From: Plantactinospora mayteni
GTDB taxonomy: Bacteria; Actinomycetota; Actinomycetes; Mycobacteriales; Micromonosporaceae
Length of the DNA: 64,000 nucleotides
Direction of reading: 5' to 3'
Assembly: GCF_016862935.1 (NCBI RefSeq)
Contig: NZ_BONX01000056.1
Span: 33,223-97,222 of the forward strand
Position 1 is the stretch's first letter. Each line of letters begins with the position of its first letter. Below the pieces are notes generated by a model. It worked only from the letters and a program-made list of their open reading frames with translations. It did not search any database and was not told where the DNA came from. Positions 34,355 to 43,012 of the stretch are shown here, one piece after another. The translations under genes and the position numbers were made by a program.

Positions 34355-35989
34355 ATGGCCGCTGTCGATGTGTTGATCGTCGGGGCTGGCCCGACCGGGC
34401 TCACCCTCGCGGTCGATCTGGTCCGCCGTGGAGTTCGCGCGGTGCTGATCGAGGCCGCGCCCGCACTGCCTCGTCAGTCCCGAGGCAAGGGCCTGCAACC
34501 TCGAAGCCTGGAGGTGCTCGACGATCTCGGTGTTATCGACGCGGTTCTGGGACACGGCCAGTCACGCCAGGACATCACCCTGTACCGCGATGGCCGGCGC
34601 CTTGCGCGGATACCCGCCGGTCTCGCCGAGCCCCGGGCGGATTTGCCGTACCCGAACATCGTGATGATTCCTCAGTGGCGCACCACCACGCTACTCGCAC
34701 GGCGGCTGCACGAACTCGGTTCCGCGATCCGGTTCAACACCCGCCTCGAGTCGTTCACCGCTGGTAACGACGCGGTGCGCGCCGTGGTCACCACACCGGA
34801 CGGCGGCCGGGAGGATTTGACCGTCCGCTACCTCGTCGGCTGCGACGGCGCGCACAGCATCGTGCGCCGCACACTCGACCTCGAGTTCGCCGGTTCCTCC
34901 GACGAGACGCAGCGCTACCTGCTCGGTGATGTCACCGTTCCTGGTTGGCACCCCGAAGTCGACGGAGCCGTTCGCTCACACGCATGGTTCGGCACGGACG
35001 GGTCGTTCCTCGGTCTGGCTGGCCTGCCCGAGACCGGGCAGTGGCAGATCGGCGGGAGCATCACCGTCGACGACAACCTCGAGCCCACCCTGGAGGCCCT
35101 CCAGCGGCTATGGGACGAGCGCACCGGCCACCCGCAGGTCCGCCTGTCCGACGCGACCTGGTTGTCGAACTTCCGGGTCAACGTCCGCATGGTCGAGGAC
35201 TACCGCCGCGGCCGAGTCCTGCTCGCCGGCGACGCCGCGCACGTGCACCCGCCCACCGGAGGGCAGGGAATGAACACCGGCATCCAGGACGCCTACAACC
35301 TGGGCTGGAAGCTTGCCGCCTGCCTCAACGGCCACGACGACACCCTGCTCGACACCTACCCGGCCGAACGCCTCCCCGTCGCCCGTCGTGCGTTGACGCA
35401 AAGCACCAACATCCTCGACGTGGTCACCAACCGCAACCCACTCGTCCGGTTCGCCGTGCAACGACTGCTCCTGCCGCTCCTCAGCCGACCCTCGATCAAC
35501 CGTGGGCTCACCGCTCGTGTGTCCCAGATCGACATCGGCTACCGCGACGGGCCCCTGGCAGACGACGAGATGTCCGGCGGCCGCGTTCGACCTGGCGATC
35601 GGGCCCCCGATGCCCACCTCGTCGATGCCGAAACCGAGCAGCCGCTGCGGCTGTTCGACCTGCTCCGCGGGCCACGATGGACGCTGCTCCTCGTCGGCGA
35701 CGCCGCCGCCAGCCACCTCGACTGTGATGCTCTTCCCGACGAGGTGCACACGTGCTTGATCACGCCCGCGCGATCGACGTCGTTCTCCGGCCGGGTGGTC
35801 ATCGACCGCGACGGGACGTTTCGCCGGGCCTACCGAGCAAAGCCCGGTACCGCGTTGCTCATTCGCCCGGACGGCTACCTCCACTGGCGCGCGTACGCTC
35901 CCTGCGCCGATGCGGTGACCAAGCACGTCCTCGGCGCGGGCGCGCACCCCCCACCCGCTGGCGCTACCCGACGACAGCCGGGCACGTGA
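34355..35989 (+). CDS. FAD-dependent aromatic monooxygenase (PheA/TfdB, group A)
   Basis: The protein has 544 residues with AAAGAGGAAA upstream. Group A flavin hydroxylase motifs are all present: GxGxxG as VLIVGAGPTGLTLAVDLVRR, the DG motif LVGCDGAHSIVRRTL and the GD motif VLLAGDAAHVHPPTGGQGMN. A C-terminal thioredoxin-like domain (about 405-540; VRPGDRAPDAHLVD) is typical of the polyketide and phenol hydroxylase subgroup. It hydroxylates an aromatic compound with NAD(P)H and O2. It follows a TetR gene and precedes a DoxX-like gene, an arrangement often linked to detoxification of a phenolic or antibiotic. Confidence 0.9.
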   Translation: MAAVDVLIVGAGPTGLTLAVDLVRRGVRAVLIEAAPALPRQSRGKGLQPRSLEVLDDLGVIDAVLGHGQSRQDITLYRDGRRLARIPAGLAEPRADLPYPNIVMIPQWRTTTLLARRLHELGSAIRFNTRLESFTAGNDAVRAVVTTPDGGREDLTVRYLVGCDGAHSIVRRTLDLEFAGSSDETQRYLLGDVTVPGWHPEVDGAVRSHAWFGTDGSFLGLAGLPETGQWQIGGSITVDDNLEPTLEALQRLWDERTGHPQVRLSDATWLSNFRVNVRMVEDYRRGRVLLAGDAAHVHPPTGGQGMNTGIQDAYNLGWKLAACLNGHDDTLLDTYPAERLPVARRALTQSTNILDVVTNRNPLVRFAVQRLLLPLLSRPSINRGLTARVSQIDIGYRDGPLADDEMSGGRVRPGDRAPDAHLVDAETEQPLRLFDLLRGPRWTLLLVGDAAASHLDCDALPDEVHTCLITPARSTSFSGRVVIDRDGTFRRAYRAKPGTALLIRPDGYLHWRAYAPCADAVTKHVLGAGAHPPPAGATRRQPGT

Positions 35990-36168
35990 GAAGGCCAAGA
36001 CACGGAGAAGGCTGAGCTTGTCCGCCGCGGCAGGGTGGCTGGTTGGCTCGGCAGCAGGAGTCGGGAACGGGTCGCAGACGATGGCGGGTCACCGTCGTCC
36101 GACGTGGTGAGGCTCCACCTACGTCCAATGTGGTCGATTGTGACCATTTACCTGAGGAGTCCTTCGAG

Positions 36169-36522
36169 ATGGTGCAACCCTGGTGGCCGCTGGCCTTGTT
36201 GGCAGTGATCCAGCTCTGCGACGCGGTGTTATGCGCAAAGCCGGTCGCCTTCATCCGGCAGTGTCTGATCGACGTCCAGTTCCCCGAACGCTTCTGGAAG
36301 TTTCTCCCTCCGCTCAAGGCTGCCGCAGCGGCTGGGCTTATCGTCGGGATCTGGGTTCCGCCGTTGGCGGTGCTTGTGTGCGCGGCGCTGGTCTGCTACT
36401 TCGTGGTGGCGGTCTCGGCGCACGTCCGCGCCCGCGATTTCGGCCGCAACCTGTTCCTGAACGCGACGGCGATGTTGGTCATCTGCTCGGCGGCGCTGGC
36501 CTTCACCGTCCAGGCTGCATGA
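36169..36522 (+). CDS. DoxX-like small membrane protein
   Basis: The ATG at 36169 has CTGAGGAG upstream and gives 117 residues with four hydrophobic helices. KFLPPLKAAAAAGLIVGIWV and YFVVAVSAHVRARD are characteristic of the DoxX-like family. The gene lies 179 bases after the monooxygenase, so it may be a separate unit. Its role is not known. Confidence 0.75.
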   Translation: MVQPWWPLALLAVIQLCDAVLCAKPVAFIRQCLIDVQFPERFWKFLPPLKAAAAAGLIVGIWVPPLAVLVCAALVCYFVVAVSAHVRARDFGRNLFLNATAMLVICSAALAFTVQAA

Positions 36523-36689
36523 TCGAACACGCGACGATGGCGCGTGGGTGTGTCAACGGTTGGGTCATCGCGCGTAACGCTTCGTATTCGGCGGGTGGGA
36601 ACTTGAAGCGCCTGCGCCGGATCGCGACCTGCAGCGCGTCCAATGCCAGGTCGATGTACAGTAACCTTTGCGTTGTTTGCGGGCGGTGA

Positions 36690-37213
36690 TCGTCAGGTCA
36701 CGCTTGACGGTTTTGCCGACGCGTTGGTCGACTCCCAGTCCGTACGGGGCGGAGACCGTCTGCCGCCCCAGCCGCGGCTACGACGCGGGCAAGCGGGTCA
36801 ACGGCCGCAAACGACACATCGCCGTCGACACCCGCGGACTACTCCTCGCGGTCCTGGTCACCGGCGCGAACGTCCAGGACCGCGCCGCCGCCCCGGCCCT
36901 GCTCCAGGCGCTACGCACCTGCTTCCCCGTGATCCGTCTCGTGTGGGCCGACAGCGGCTACGCCGGCAGGGTCGTGGGCTGGGCCGCCGCCCACCTCGCG
37001 CTGACCGTGCGGATCGTCGCGAAACTCGCCGGGCAGACCACCTTCGTGGTCCTACACCGCAGGTGGGCGGTGGAGCGCACCTTCTCCTGGATCAACCGAT
37101 GCCGACGTACCGTCCGGGATTACGAACGGCTACCCGACCACCACGCCGCGATGGTCCAATGGGCGATGATCATCGTCATGACCCGCCGACTCGCCCGCCA
37201 TCAACACACCTGA
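36690..37213 (+). pseudogene. IS5-family transposase, 5'-truncated and frameshifted
   Basis: FADALVDSQSVRG in one frame, then SRGYDAGKRVNGRKRHIAVD, LLLAVLVTGANVQDR, LVWADSGYAGRVVGWAAAH and WAVERTFSWINRCRRTVRDY in another, are consecutive conserved blocks of IS5-group (IS1647-like) transposases. The N-terminal third is lost and a frameshift lies near 36755. On the minus strand a short open frame (36520-36661, LQVAIRRRRFKFPPAEYEAL) also looks like a leftover of something, but I cannot identify it. Confidence 0.75.
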
Positions 37214-37234
37214 AACCCTTATTTTGCCAGGCTC

Positions 37235-37333
37235 TAACACCTCAACGAGCACCGCAGGCACCTCGTCGACATCGTCCACCCGCGCACGTGCGACGTCGAC
37301 AATCTCCCAGAAAGAGCGGCAATCCGCCGCCAT
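37235..37333 (-). pseudogene. Possible DUF4240 N-terminal fragment
   Basis: From an ATG at 37333 the minus strand reads MAADCRSFWEIVDVARARVD then DVDEVPAVLVEVLEP, similar to the start of DUF4240-domain proteins (FWxLIxxAR). It stops matching where the IS5 relic begins, suggesting interruption by that element. Confidence 0.35.
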
Positions 37334-37403
37334 GCGGGGCTGTGGCTTCTTCTGGCCCCGGACCACGTACGCCGCTGCCGACGAGGCTCGGTCGTACGTC
37401 AAC

Positions 37404-37553
37404 CGGGTCGCCGCCCCGGCACTGGGTGCGGTGGCCGAGCTGGTGCCATCGGACCTCGTCGACGAGGTAATCAGCGAGTGTGGCCGTGGGGACCAGCGGA
37501 TTCGATCATTGCCGAACCGGGTCACGCTGTACTTCGTACTGGCATTGTGGCTA
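37404..37553 (+). pseudogene. IS4-type transposase N-terminal fragment
   Basis: The peptide from residue PALGAVAELVPSDLVDEVIS to RSLPNRVTLYFVLALWL matches the IS4 transposase N-terminal domain. Only about 50 residues remain. The 290 bases after it (37554-37843) contain nothing that I recognise. Confidence 0.6.
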
Positions 37554-37843
37554 TGTGATTCGGGTCGGGGGCGGGAGTACGGGGCGGCGGCCGAAGTGCC
37601 GCAACCCAGGCGGGAACCTCGCCCCGGCTGTCCTACCGGGAGCTTCGTCCTATCCGGAGCAACGACACGCGACCTCCATCTGCCTGCTCAACCGCCCTGA
37701 TCACGATAAAGATGGCGCCATGATCCGTCAGACGCGCTCTAGCATTCGGGTCTGCTCAGGGCCGCGGGACCAGTCAGCTCCCAGTGGTGATGGGAGCTTC
37801 GCCGCCGGCGACGCCGTATACGACGACGCGGCCGTTGACCCTT

Positions 37844-37975
37844 GGCCGCGGCCAGTGCGTGGCGCTGGGTCAGGCGGCTGGCACCGCGGCGGCGATCGCC
37901 GCGGACGGTACCGTTGCCGGGCTCGCGGTCGAGTGGCTGCGGGACTGGCTCCGGGCGGCCGGAGCCGTTGTATAG
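37844..37975 (+). pseudogene. C-terminal relic of an FAD-dependent oxidoreductase
   Basis: GRGQCVALGQAAGTAAAIAA then GLAVEWLRDWLRAAGAVV and a stop correspond to the end of FAD_oxidored-type flavoproteins, where ALGQAAGTAAA is the last FAD-contact motif. No start or N-terminal part is present. It is not an obvious copy of the intact flavoprotein at 51276. Confidence 0.5.
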
Positions 37976-38202
37976 GCCGTCTCCTGCCGCACATGTCGAG
38001 CCGAGGCGGGATCCCGGCGGTGATCCGGAAAGGTGGGGATTTCGTTTGGATACCCGTGTGGTATCCAGACGAATCACCACCACCACCACCACCGGCGGCG
38101 TCGTCTGAGCCCGACGCAGGCCGGCAATGATCGGCAGGACACGGCCGAGCCGTCCCCGGGATGAGGCGCGGACCAGGTGTTGCGTGAGTTTCGAGGAGGA
38201 TC

Positions 38203-40701
38203 ATGAAGGACGAGGCGCGAGTCACCCGCCGGACGGTCACCGTCGGCCTGGCGGCCACCGCCGCGCTGGCCGCCGTACCGGGCAGCCTGCTCGGGCGGCG
38301 GCCAGCCGTGGCCGCACCGGCGCCGGCCTTCCACGAGGTGGCACTCTGGGACTCCGTCGCGGGTCCGCGGGTCAACTACCACGTCCAGGGTCTGGCGGTG
38401 CTGCCCGACGACACGATCCTGGCGGCGGCCGAGGGGCGCTACGAGGAGTGCGACGCCGGTCCCCGCGAGCTGGTGCTGCGACGCAGTACGGACGGTGGGG
38501 CGACGTGGAGCGCCAGCCAGGTCCTACAGCCGTCGGTCGGCGGGCAGTCGTGGGGGAATCCGACGTTCGTGGTCGACCGCACCGCTGGAAAGGTCTTCTG
38601 TTTCTTCGCTCTGTCGACCCGGCTGCCGGGCAATACCAGCTGCTCGGGCGACAGCGGCGAACTCTACGTCACGTCCAGTGTGGACGGTGGTCGGCAGTGG
38701 TCGGCGCCGACCTCCCTGGCGGGGATCTTCGACCACTTCCCCTACGACTGGGCGATGCACGGGCCGGGCCCCGGGCATGGCATCCAGCTCGCCGGTGGTC
38801 GCCTCCTGCTCCAGGTTCTGCACCGCCGGGTCATCGTCGGCAACAGCGTCGCCGAACGCAACTACGGCGTGTCGGTGCTCTACAGCGACAACGGGGGCTC
38901 GACCTGGCAGGCGGGCGGCGCCATCCCGGTGTCGGTCGACTATCCGTTGAACGAGTCGCGGCTGGTGGAGCTGGCTGACGGACGGGTACTGGTCAGCGCG
39001 CGGGCGAGCGCGGGCGGCAACCGGCAGCGGATCGTCTCGACCAGTGCCGACGGGGGGCTCACCTGGGCGGCACCGAAGCTGGAGGGTGCGACCGGGGTCT
39101 TCAACGCGGTCGACGCCGGCCTGCTGCGCTACAGCGGCGGACCCGGCAGCGACGAGGTCGACCGGATCCTGTTCAGCCGGCCGGACGCCCCGGTGCGGCG
39201 GAACATGACCGTCTCCGTCAGCTACGACGACGCCCAGTCGTTCCGATACCACCGGGTCGTCAACCCCGGCCCCTCGTACTATTCCGACCTGGCCCGGCTC
39301 TCGGACGGGACGATCATCCTGCTCTACGGCCGGGACGGCGACATCGCGGCCGCCCCGCGGCGGATCGTCGCCGCCCGGTTCAACGTCGAGTGGCTGACCC
39401 GGGGCCGGGACAACCTCGCCGACGGTCCCGGGCTCACCCAGCAGCACCGTGACCTCAGCATGGCCCAGGCCCCACGGGGAACGCTGACGGTCGTGTCCGA
39501 ACCGACGGCGCGCGGCGGCGCCCGGGCGAGCTTCGCGCCCGTGGCTGTGGGCGACTTCATCGAGTGCGCCGTCACCCTGCCCCAGGCCGGGCAGTACGAG
39601 GTGATCCTGCGCTACTACCGCTCACCGGACGGTGGGCTGATGACGGTGGCCCTGGACGGGCAGTCGTTGCGCTCGTCGGCCGTGGACACCACCGCCGAGT
39701 CGGCCGCCGGTTACGACGTCGTCAACCTGGGCCGTACCCAGCTCGCCGCCGGCCAGCACGTCCTGCGGTTCACGGCGGCCGGTCCGGGGCGGGGTGGCGG
39801 GACGCGGATCTCCGTCGACGAGGCGAGCTTCGTCGTCGCGTCGTCGCCGGCCGACCCGCAGGACGTCGTCACCGTCGACAACAACGACGCGCTCGGCTTC
39901 AGGATCGTCTCGGGCACGTGGGGCAACAGCACCGGCGTCGCGGGCACCTACGGTCCGAGCTACCGCCACCACGCCGCGGGCACCGGCTCCAGCGTCGTGC
40001 GTTGGCAGCCGCCGCTCCCCGGCCAAGGCCGGTACGAGGTCTGGGTGTCGTACACCGCCCACCCGAACCGGGCGACCAACGCGCCGTACGTGGTTACCCA
40101 CCTGACCGGGTCGACGACGGTCCGGGTCAACCAGCGGGTCGCCGGCACGCCGGGACCCGGTGGCGGGGAGTGGGTCTCGATCGGCAGCTTCACGTTCCCC
40201 GCCGGGCTGGCGAGGATCGAGCTCACCGACAACGCCAACGGCTATGTAGTGGCGGACGCGGTCCGGCTCGTCCGGGAACCGGCCGAGATCACGGTCGACA
40301 ACGGCACCGCCGGCTTCACGCTGGTCTCCGGGACCTGGGGGCGCAGCGCCGCCCTGGCGGGCACCTACGGCGCCGACTACTACCGCCATCCCGCCGGCAC
40401 CGGGTCCAGCGTCGCCCGCTGGCAACCGACCATTCCCACCGCCGGCTACCACCTGGTCGAGGTGGCCTACGCGGCGCACGAGAACCGGGCCTCCGACGCG
40501 CCGTTCACGATCACCCACGAGTTCGGCACCACAACCGTACGGATCGACCAGCGGGTGGCGGGAACACCGGATCCGCGCGGCGGCAACTGGGCCCGCCTCG
40601 GCATCTTCGCGTTCGACCCCGGGTCCGGCGCGAAGGTGGAGCTGAACGACGACGCCAACGGTTACGTCATCGCGGACGCCGTACGGCTGCGGCGGTTCTG
40701 A
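38203..40701 (+). CDS. Exported sialidase-fold (GH33-like) protein with two C-terminal golvesin-type modules
   Basis: The protein has 832 residues with GAGGAGG before the ATG. The N-terminus TRRTVTVGLAATAALAAVPG is a twin-arginine-like signal. The six-bladed propeller (about 43-405) has Asp-box repeats STDGGATW (95-102), SVDGGRQW (159-166), YSDNGGSTW (227-235) and STSADGGLTW (279-288). GH33 catalytic landmarks are partly kept: Glu251 in NESRLVEL, Arg333 in RRNMTV and Tyr360 in YYSDL. The first triad arginine (RIP motif) is replaced by His60 in NYHVQGLAV. A carbohydrate-binding-like region (about 415-550) and two repeated modules (about 555-690, 695-832) with GTWG..AGTYG and NANGYVVADAVRL follow. 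The substrate is therefore uncertain. Confidence 0.85.
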   Translation: MKDEARVTRRTVTVGLAATAALAAVPGSLLGRRPAVAAPAPAFHEVALWDSVAGPRVNYHVQGLAVLPDDTILAAAEGRYEECDAGPRELVLRRSTDGGATWSASQVLQPSVGGQSWGNPTFVVDRTAGKVFCFFALSTRLPGNTSCSGDSGELYVTSSVDGGRQWSAPTSLAGIFDHFPYDWAMHGPGPGHGIQLAGGRLLLQVLHRRVIVGNSVAERNYGVSVLYSDNGGSTWQAGGAIPVSVDYPLNESRLVELADGRVLVSARASAGGNRQRIVSTSADGGLTWAAPKLEGATGVFNAVDAGLLRYSGGPGSDEVDRILFSRPDAPVRRNMTVSVSYDDAQSFRYHRVVNPGPSYYSDLARLSDGTIILLYGRDGDIAAAPRRIVAARFNVEWLTRGRDNLADGPGLTQQHRDLSMAQAPRGTLTVVSEPTARGGARASFAPVAVGDFIECAVTLPQAGQYEVILRYYRSPDGGLMTVALDGQSLRSSAVDTTAESAAGYDVVNLGRTQLAAGQHVLRFTAAGPGRGGGTRISVDEASFVVASSPADPQDVVTVDNNDALGFRIVSGTWGNSTGVAGTYGPSYRHHAAGTGSSVVRWQPPLPGQGRYEVWVSYTAHPNRATNAPYVVTHLTGSTTVRVNQRVAGTPGPGGGEWVSIGSFTFPAGLARIELTDNANGYVVADAVRLVREPAEITVDNGTAGFTLVSGTWGRSAALAGTYGADYYRHPAGTGSSVARWQPTIPTAGYHLVEVAYAAHENRASDAPFTITHEFGTTTVRIDQRVAGTPDPRGGNWARLGIFAFDPGSGAKVELNDDANGYVIADAVRLRRF

Positions 40702-40711
40702 CCCGGGGAAT

Positions 40712-40752
40712 CCCGGGCGCCGTCCGGCCGGGCGGGCAGGGCGGCGCCCGGG
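40712..40752. terminator. Perfect 11-bp stem between the convergent sialidase-like genes
   Basis: CCCGGGCGCCG at 40712-40722 pairs perfectly with 40742-40752, with a 19-base loop, in the 58-base gap between the two convergent genes. It probably terminates transcription from both sides. Confidence 0.65.
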
Positions 40753-40759
40753 CGTCGGG

Positions 40760-42892
40760 TCACTTCCGGAGGAACCGCACCGCGTCGGCGATGACGAACC
40801 CGTTGGCGTTGTCGCTGAGCTCCACCGAGCCGCTGATGCCAGCGGTGAAGGTGAAGATGCCGAGCGAGGCCCACTCGCCGCCGCGCGGCTCGGGTACGCC
40901 CCGCACCCGCTGGTCGACGGGTACGACGTCGTTGCCCTCGGCGTGGTGCACGGTGTAGGGGGTGTTGGTGGCCCGGTTCGACGCCGCGGGGTACGAGACC
41001 AGCACCTCGTACCGGCCGTCGCCAGGCAGGGCGGGCCGCCAGCGTACGACGTTGGCGCCGGTGCCGGCCGCCCGGGAGAGGTAGTTGGACCCGTAGTAGC
41101 CGGCCACGCCGGTGCCCGCCGTCCAGGTGCCGGAGACGGTCTCGAAGCCCTTCTCGCCGTTGTCGACGGTCACCTCCTCGCGGACGTCCGCGCGCGGGCC
41201 CTCGATCAGGCTCAGTTCGTCGAGGGAAACCCGGGTACCGCCGCCCCGGCCGGCGCTGACCAGCGTGAAGCGCACCCGGGACCGGCCCGGGCGCAGCCGG
41301 ACGGTTCCGAGGTTGACGATGTCGTAGCCCTCGGAACTCTCCGCCGTCGTGTCGACGGTCGAGTTGCGGGGTTCCGCGCCGTCGATGGTCACGGTGACCA
41401 CACCACCGTCGACCGGGCGGTAGTACCGCAGCACGGCCTCCCGTTCACCGCCCCGGCCGACCGTGATCGGGTACTCGATGAAGTCCCCGACCGCGGTCGG
41501 GGTCCAGACGGACCGTGCGGCCCGGTTGCCGCCCCGGGCGGTGGGTTCGGGTACCACCGCGACGGTTCCGCCCGACCGGCGGGCACCGTGCACGGTGGCG
41601 CCCAGGTCGTACGTCCGCTCGTCGAGGTCCGGGCCGGTCGCCAGGCTGTCCCGGCCCTGAGTGAGCCATTCCAGGTTGAAGCGGCAGATCGCCACCCGGC
41701 GAGGGAAGCTGGGGATGTCGCCGTCGCAGCCGTACAGCAGGATGATGGTGCCGTCGGAGAGCCGGGCCAGGTCGGAGTAGTAGGACCGGTTCGGGTTCAC
41801 CACCCTGCTGTAGCGGAACGAGTAGCCCTCGTCATAGCTCACCGACACCGTCATGTTCCAGCGCATCGGCGAGTCCGGCCGGCTGAACAGGATCCGGTCG
41901 ACCTCCCTGCTGCGCGGGCCGCCGGTGTAGCGGGCCAGACCAGCGTCGACCGCGTTGAACACCCCGGTCGAACCGTCCAGTTTGGCGGGTGACCAGGTCA
42001 GGCCACGGTCGGCGCTAATCGAGACGATCCGCTGCCGGTTACCACCGGACGCGGCCCGCCCGTTGACCAGGACCGAGCCGTCGCTGCGCTGGACCACCCG
42101 AGCCTCGTTGATCGGATAGTCGACCGACACCGGCACCTCGCCGGTCGCCTGCCAGGTACGACCGTGGTCGTCGCTGTAGATCGAGGCGACTCCGTAGAAG
42201 CGCTGGGCGACGGTGTTACCGACGATGACCCTCCGGTGCAGCACGTTGAGCAGCAGCCGCCCGTTGTCCAACTGGATGCCGTGACCGGGGCCGGGGCCGT
42301 GCAGCGCCCAGTCGTACGCGAAGTGGTCGAACAGCCCGGACATGCTGCGCGGCTCGCTCCAGGTGACCCCGTCGTCCCGGCTCGACACCACGAACAGGTC
42401 GCCGCTGTCGCCCGAGCACGAGGTGTTCTCCGGCAGGCGCAGCGAGAGCATGTAGAACAGGAACACCTCGCCGGTGGTGCGGTCGACCACGAGCGCCGGA
42501 TTTCCCCACGACTGACCGTCGACCGACCGGACCACGGTCTGGGTCGGGCTCCACGTCTCGCCCCGGTCGGTGCTCCGCCGCAGCAGCAGGTCGCGCGGGC
42601 CGGCATCGCAGACCTCGTACCGGCCCTCGGTGGCCGCCAGGATCGTGTCGTTCGGCAGTACGGCGAGGCCGTGCACGTGGTAGTTCTCCAGCGGGTCGAG
42701 CTCGGCATCCCAGAGGGTGGTCTCCGCGAAGAATGGGGCCGCGGGATGCGGGTGCTTCTTCCTTCCGGTACCGGCGGTGGTGGGGGAGGCGATGGCAGGG
42801 GTGGCGGCCAGCGCGGGCAGGCCACCGACTGCGGCGGCCCCGGCCGCCAGGCCGAGGGTGAACTTTCTGCGTCCGATCCGTTCGTGCGACAT
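40760..42892 (-). CDS. Exported sialidase-fold (GH33-like) paralogue with one golvesin-type module
   Basis: The protein has 710 residues with AAGGAG before the ATG. MSHERIGRRKFTLGLAAGAA is a twin-arginine-type signal. It aligns along its whole length with the convergent protein at 38203 but carries one C-terminal module instead of two. Asp boxes STDRGETW, SRDDGVTW, SDDHGRTW and SADRGLTW are present, as are NEARVVQ, MRWNMTVSVSYD and YYSDLARLSDG with the Glu, Arg and Tyr landmarks. As in its paralogue, the RIP arginine is His (His72 in NYHVHGLAV). The LacI gene lies 120 bases upstream on the same strand. Expression may depend on that regulator, although I found no operator directly before this gene. 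Confidence 0.85.
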   Translation of the reverse strand: MSHERIGRRKFTLGLAAGAAAVGGLPALAATPAIASPTTAGTGRKKHPHPAAPFFAETTLWDAELDPLENYHVHGLAVLPNDTILAATEGRYEVCDAGPRDLLLRRSTDRGETWSPTQTVVRSVDGQSWGNPALVVDRTTGEVFLFYMLSLRLPENTSCSGDSGDLFVVSSRDDGVTWSEPRSMSGLFDHFAYDWALHGPGPGHGIQLDNGRLLLNVLHRRVIVGNTVAQRFYGVASIYSDDHGRTWQATGEVPVSVDYPINEARVVQRSDGSVLVNGRAASGGNRQRIVSISADRGLTWSPAKLDGSTGVFNAVDAGLARYTGGPRSREVDRILFSRPDSPMRWNMTVSVSYDEGYSFRYSRVVNPNRSYYSDLARLSDGTIILLYGCDGDIPSFPRRVAICRFNLEWLTQGRDSLATGPDLDERTYDLGATVHGARRSGGTVAVVPEPTARGGNRAARSVWTPTAVGDFIEYPITVGRGGEREAVLRYYRPVDGGVVTVTIDGAEPRNSTVDTTAESSEGYDIVNLGTVRLRPGRSRVRFTLVSAGRGGGTRVSLDELSLIEGPRADVREEVTVDNGEKGFETVSGTWTAGTGVAGYYGSNYLSRAAGTGANVVRWRPALPGDGRYEVLVSYPAASNRATNTPYTVHHAEGNDVVPVDQRVRGVPEPRGGEWASLGIFTFTAGISGSVELSDNANGFVIADAVRFLRK

Positions 42893-43012
42893 GCTGCTCC
42901 TTGCCTCAGAGGGAAGTGGCGTGGTGCGTCAACGGGTCACGACGGTGCTCCGGGCGCGGGCTGCGTACCGTGCCGGATCACTCGGGGGATTAGCTGAATG
43001 TCGGGGCGGCGC

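Noticed and set aside
38041..38100. ACC-rich stretch reading as poly-Pro, considered as a repeat or CRISPR-like feature
   Set aside because: Only one short CAC/ACC run occurs, with no spaced repeats. It is simple low-complexity sequence.
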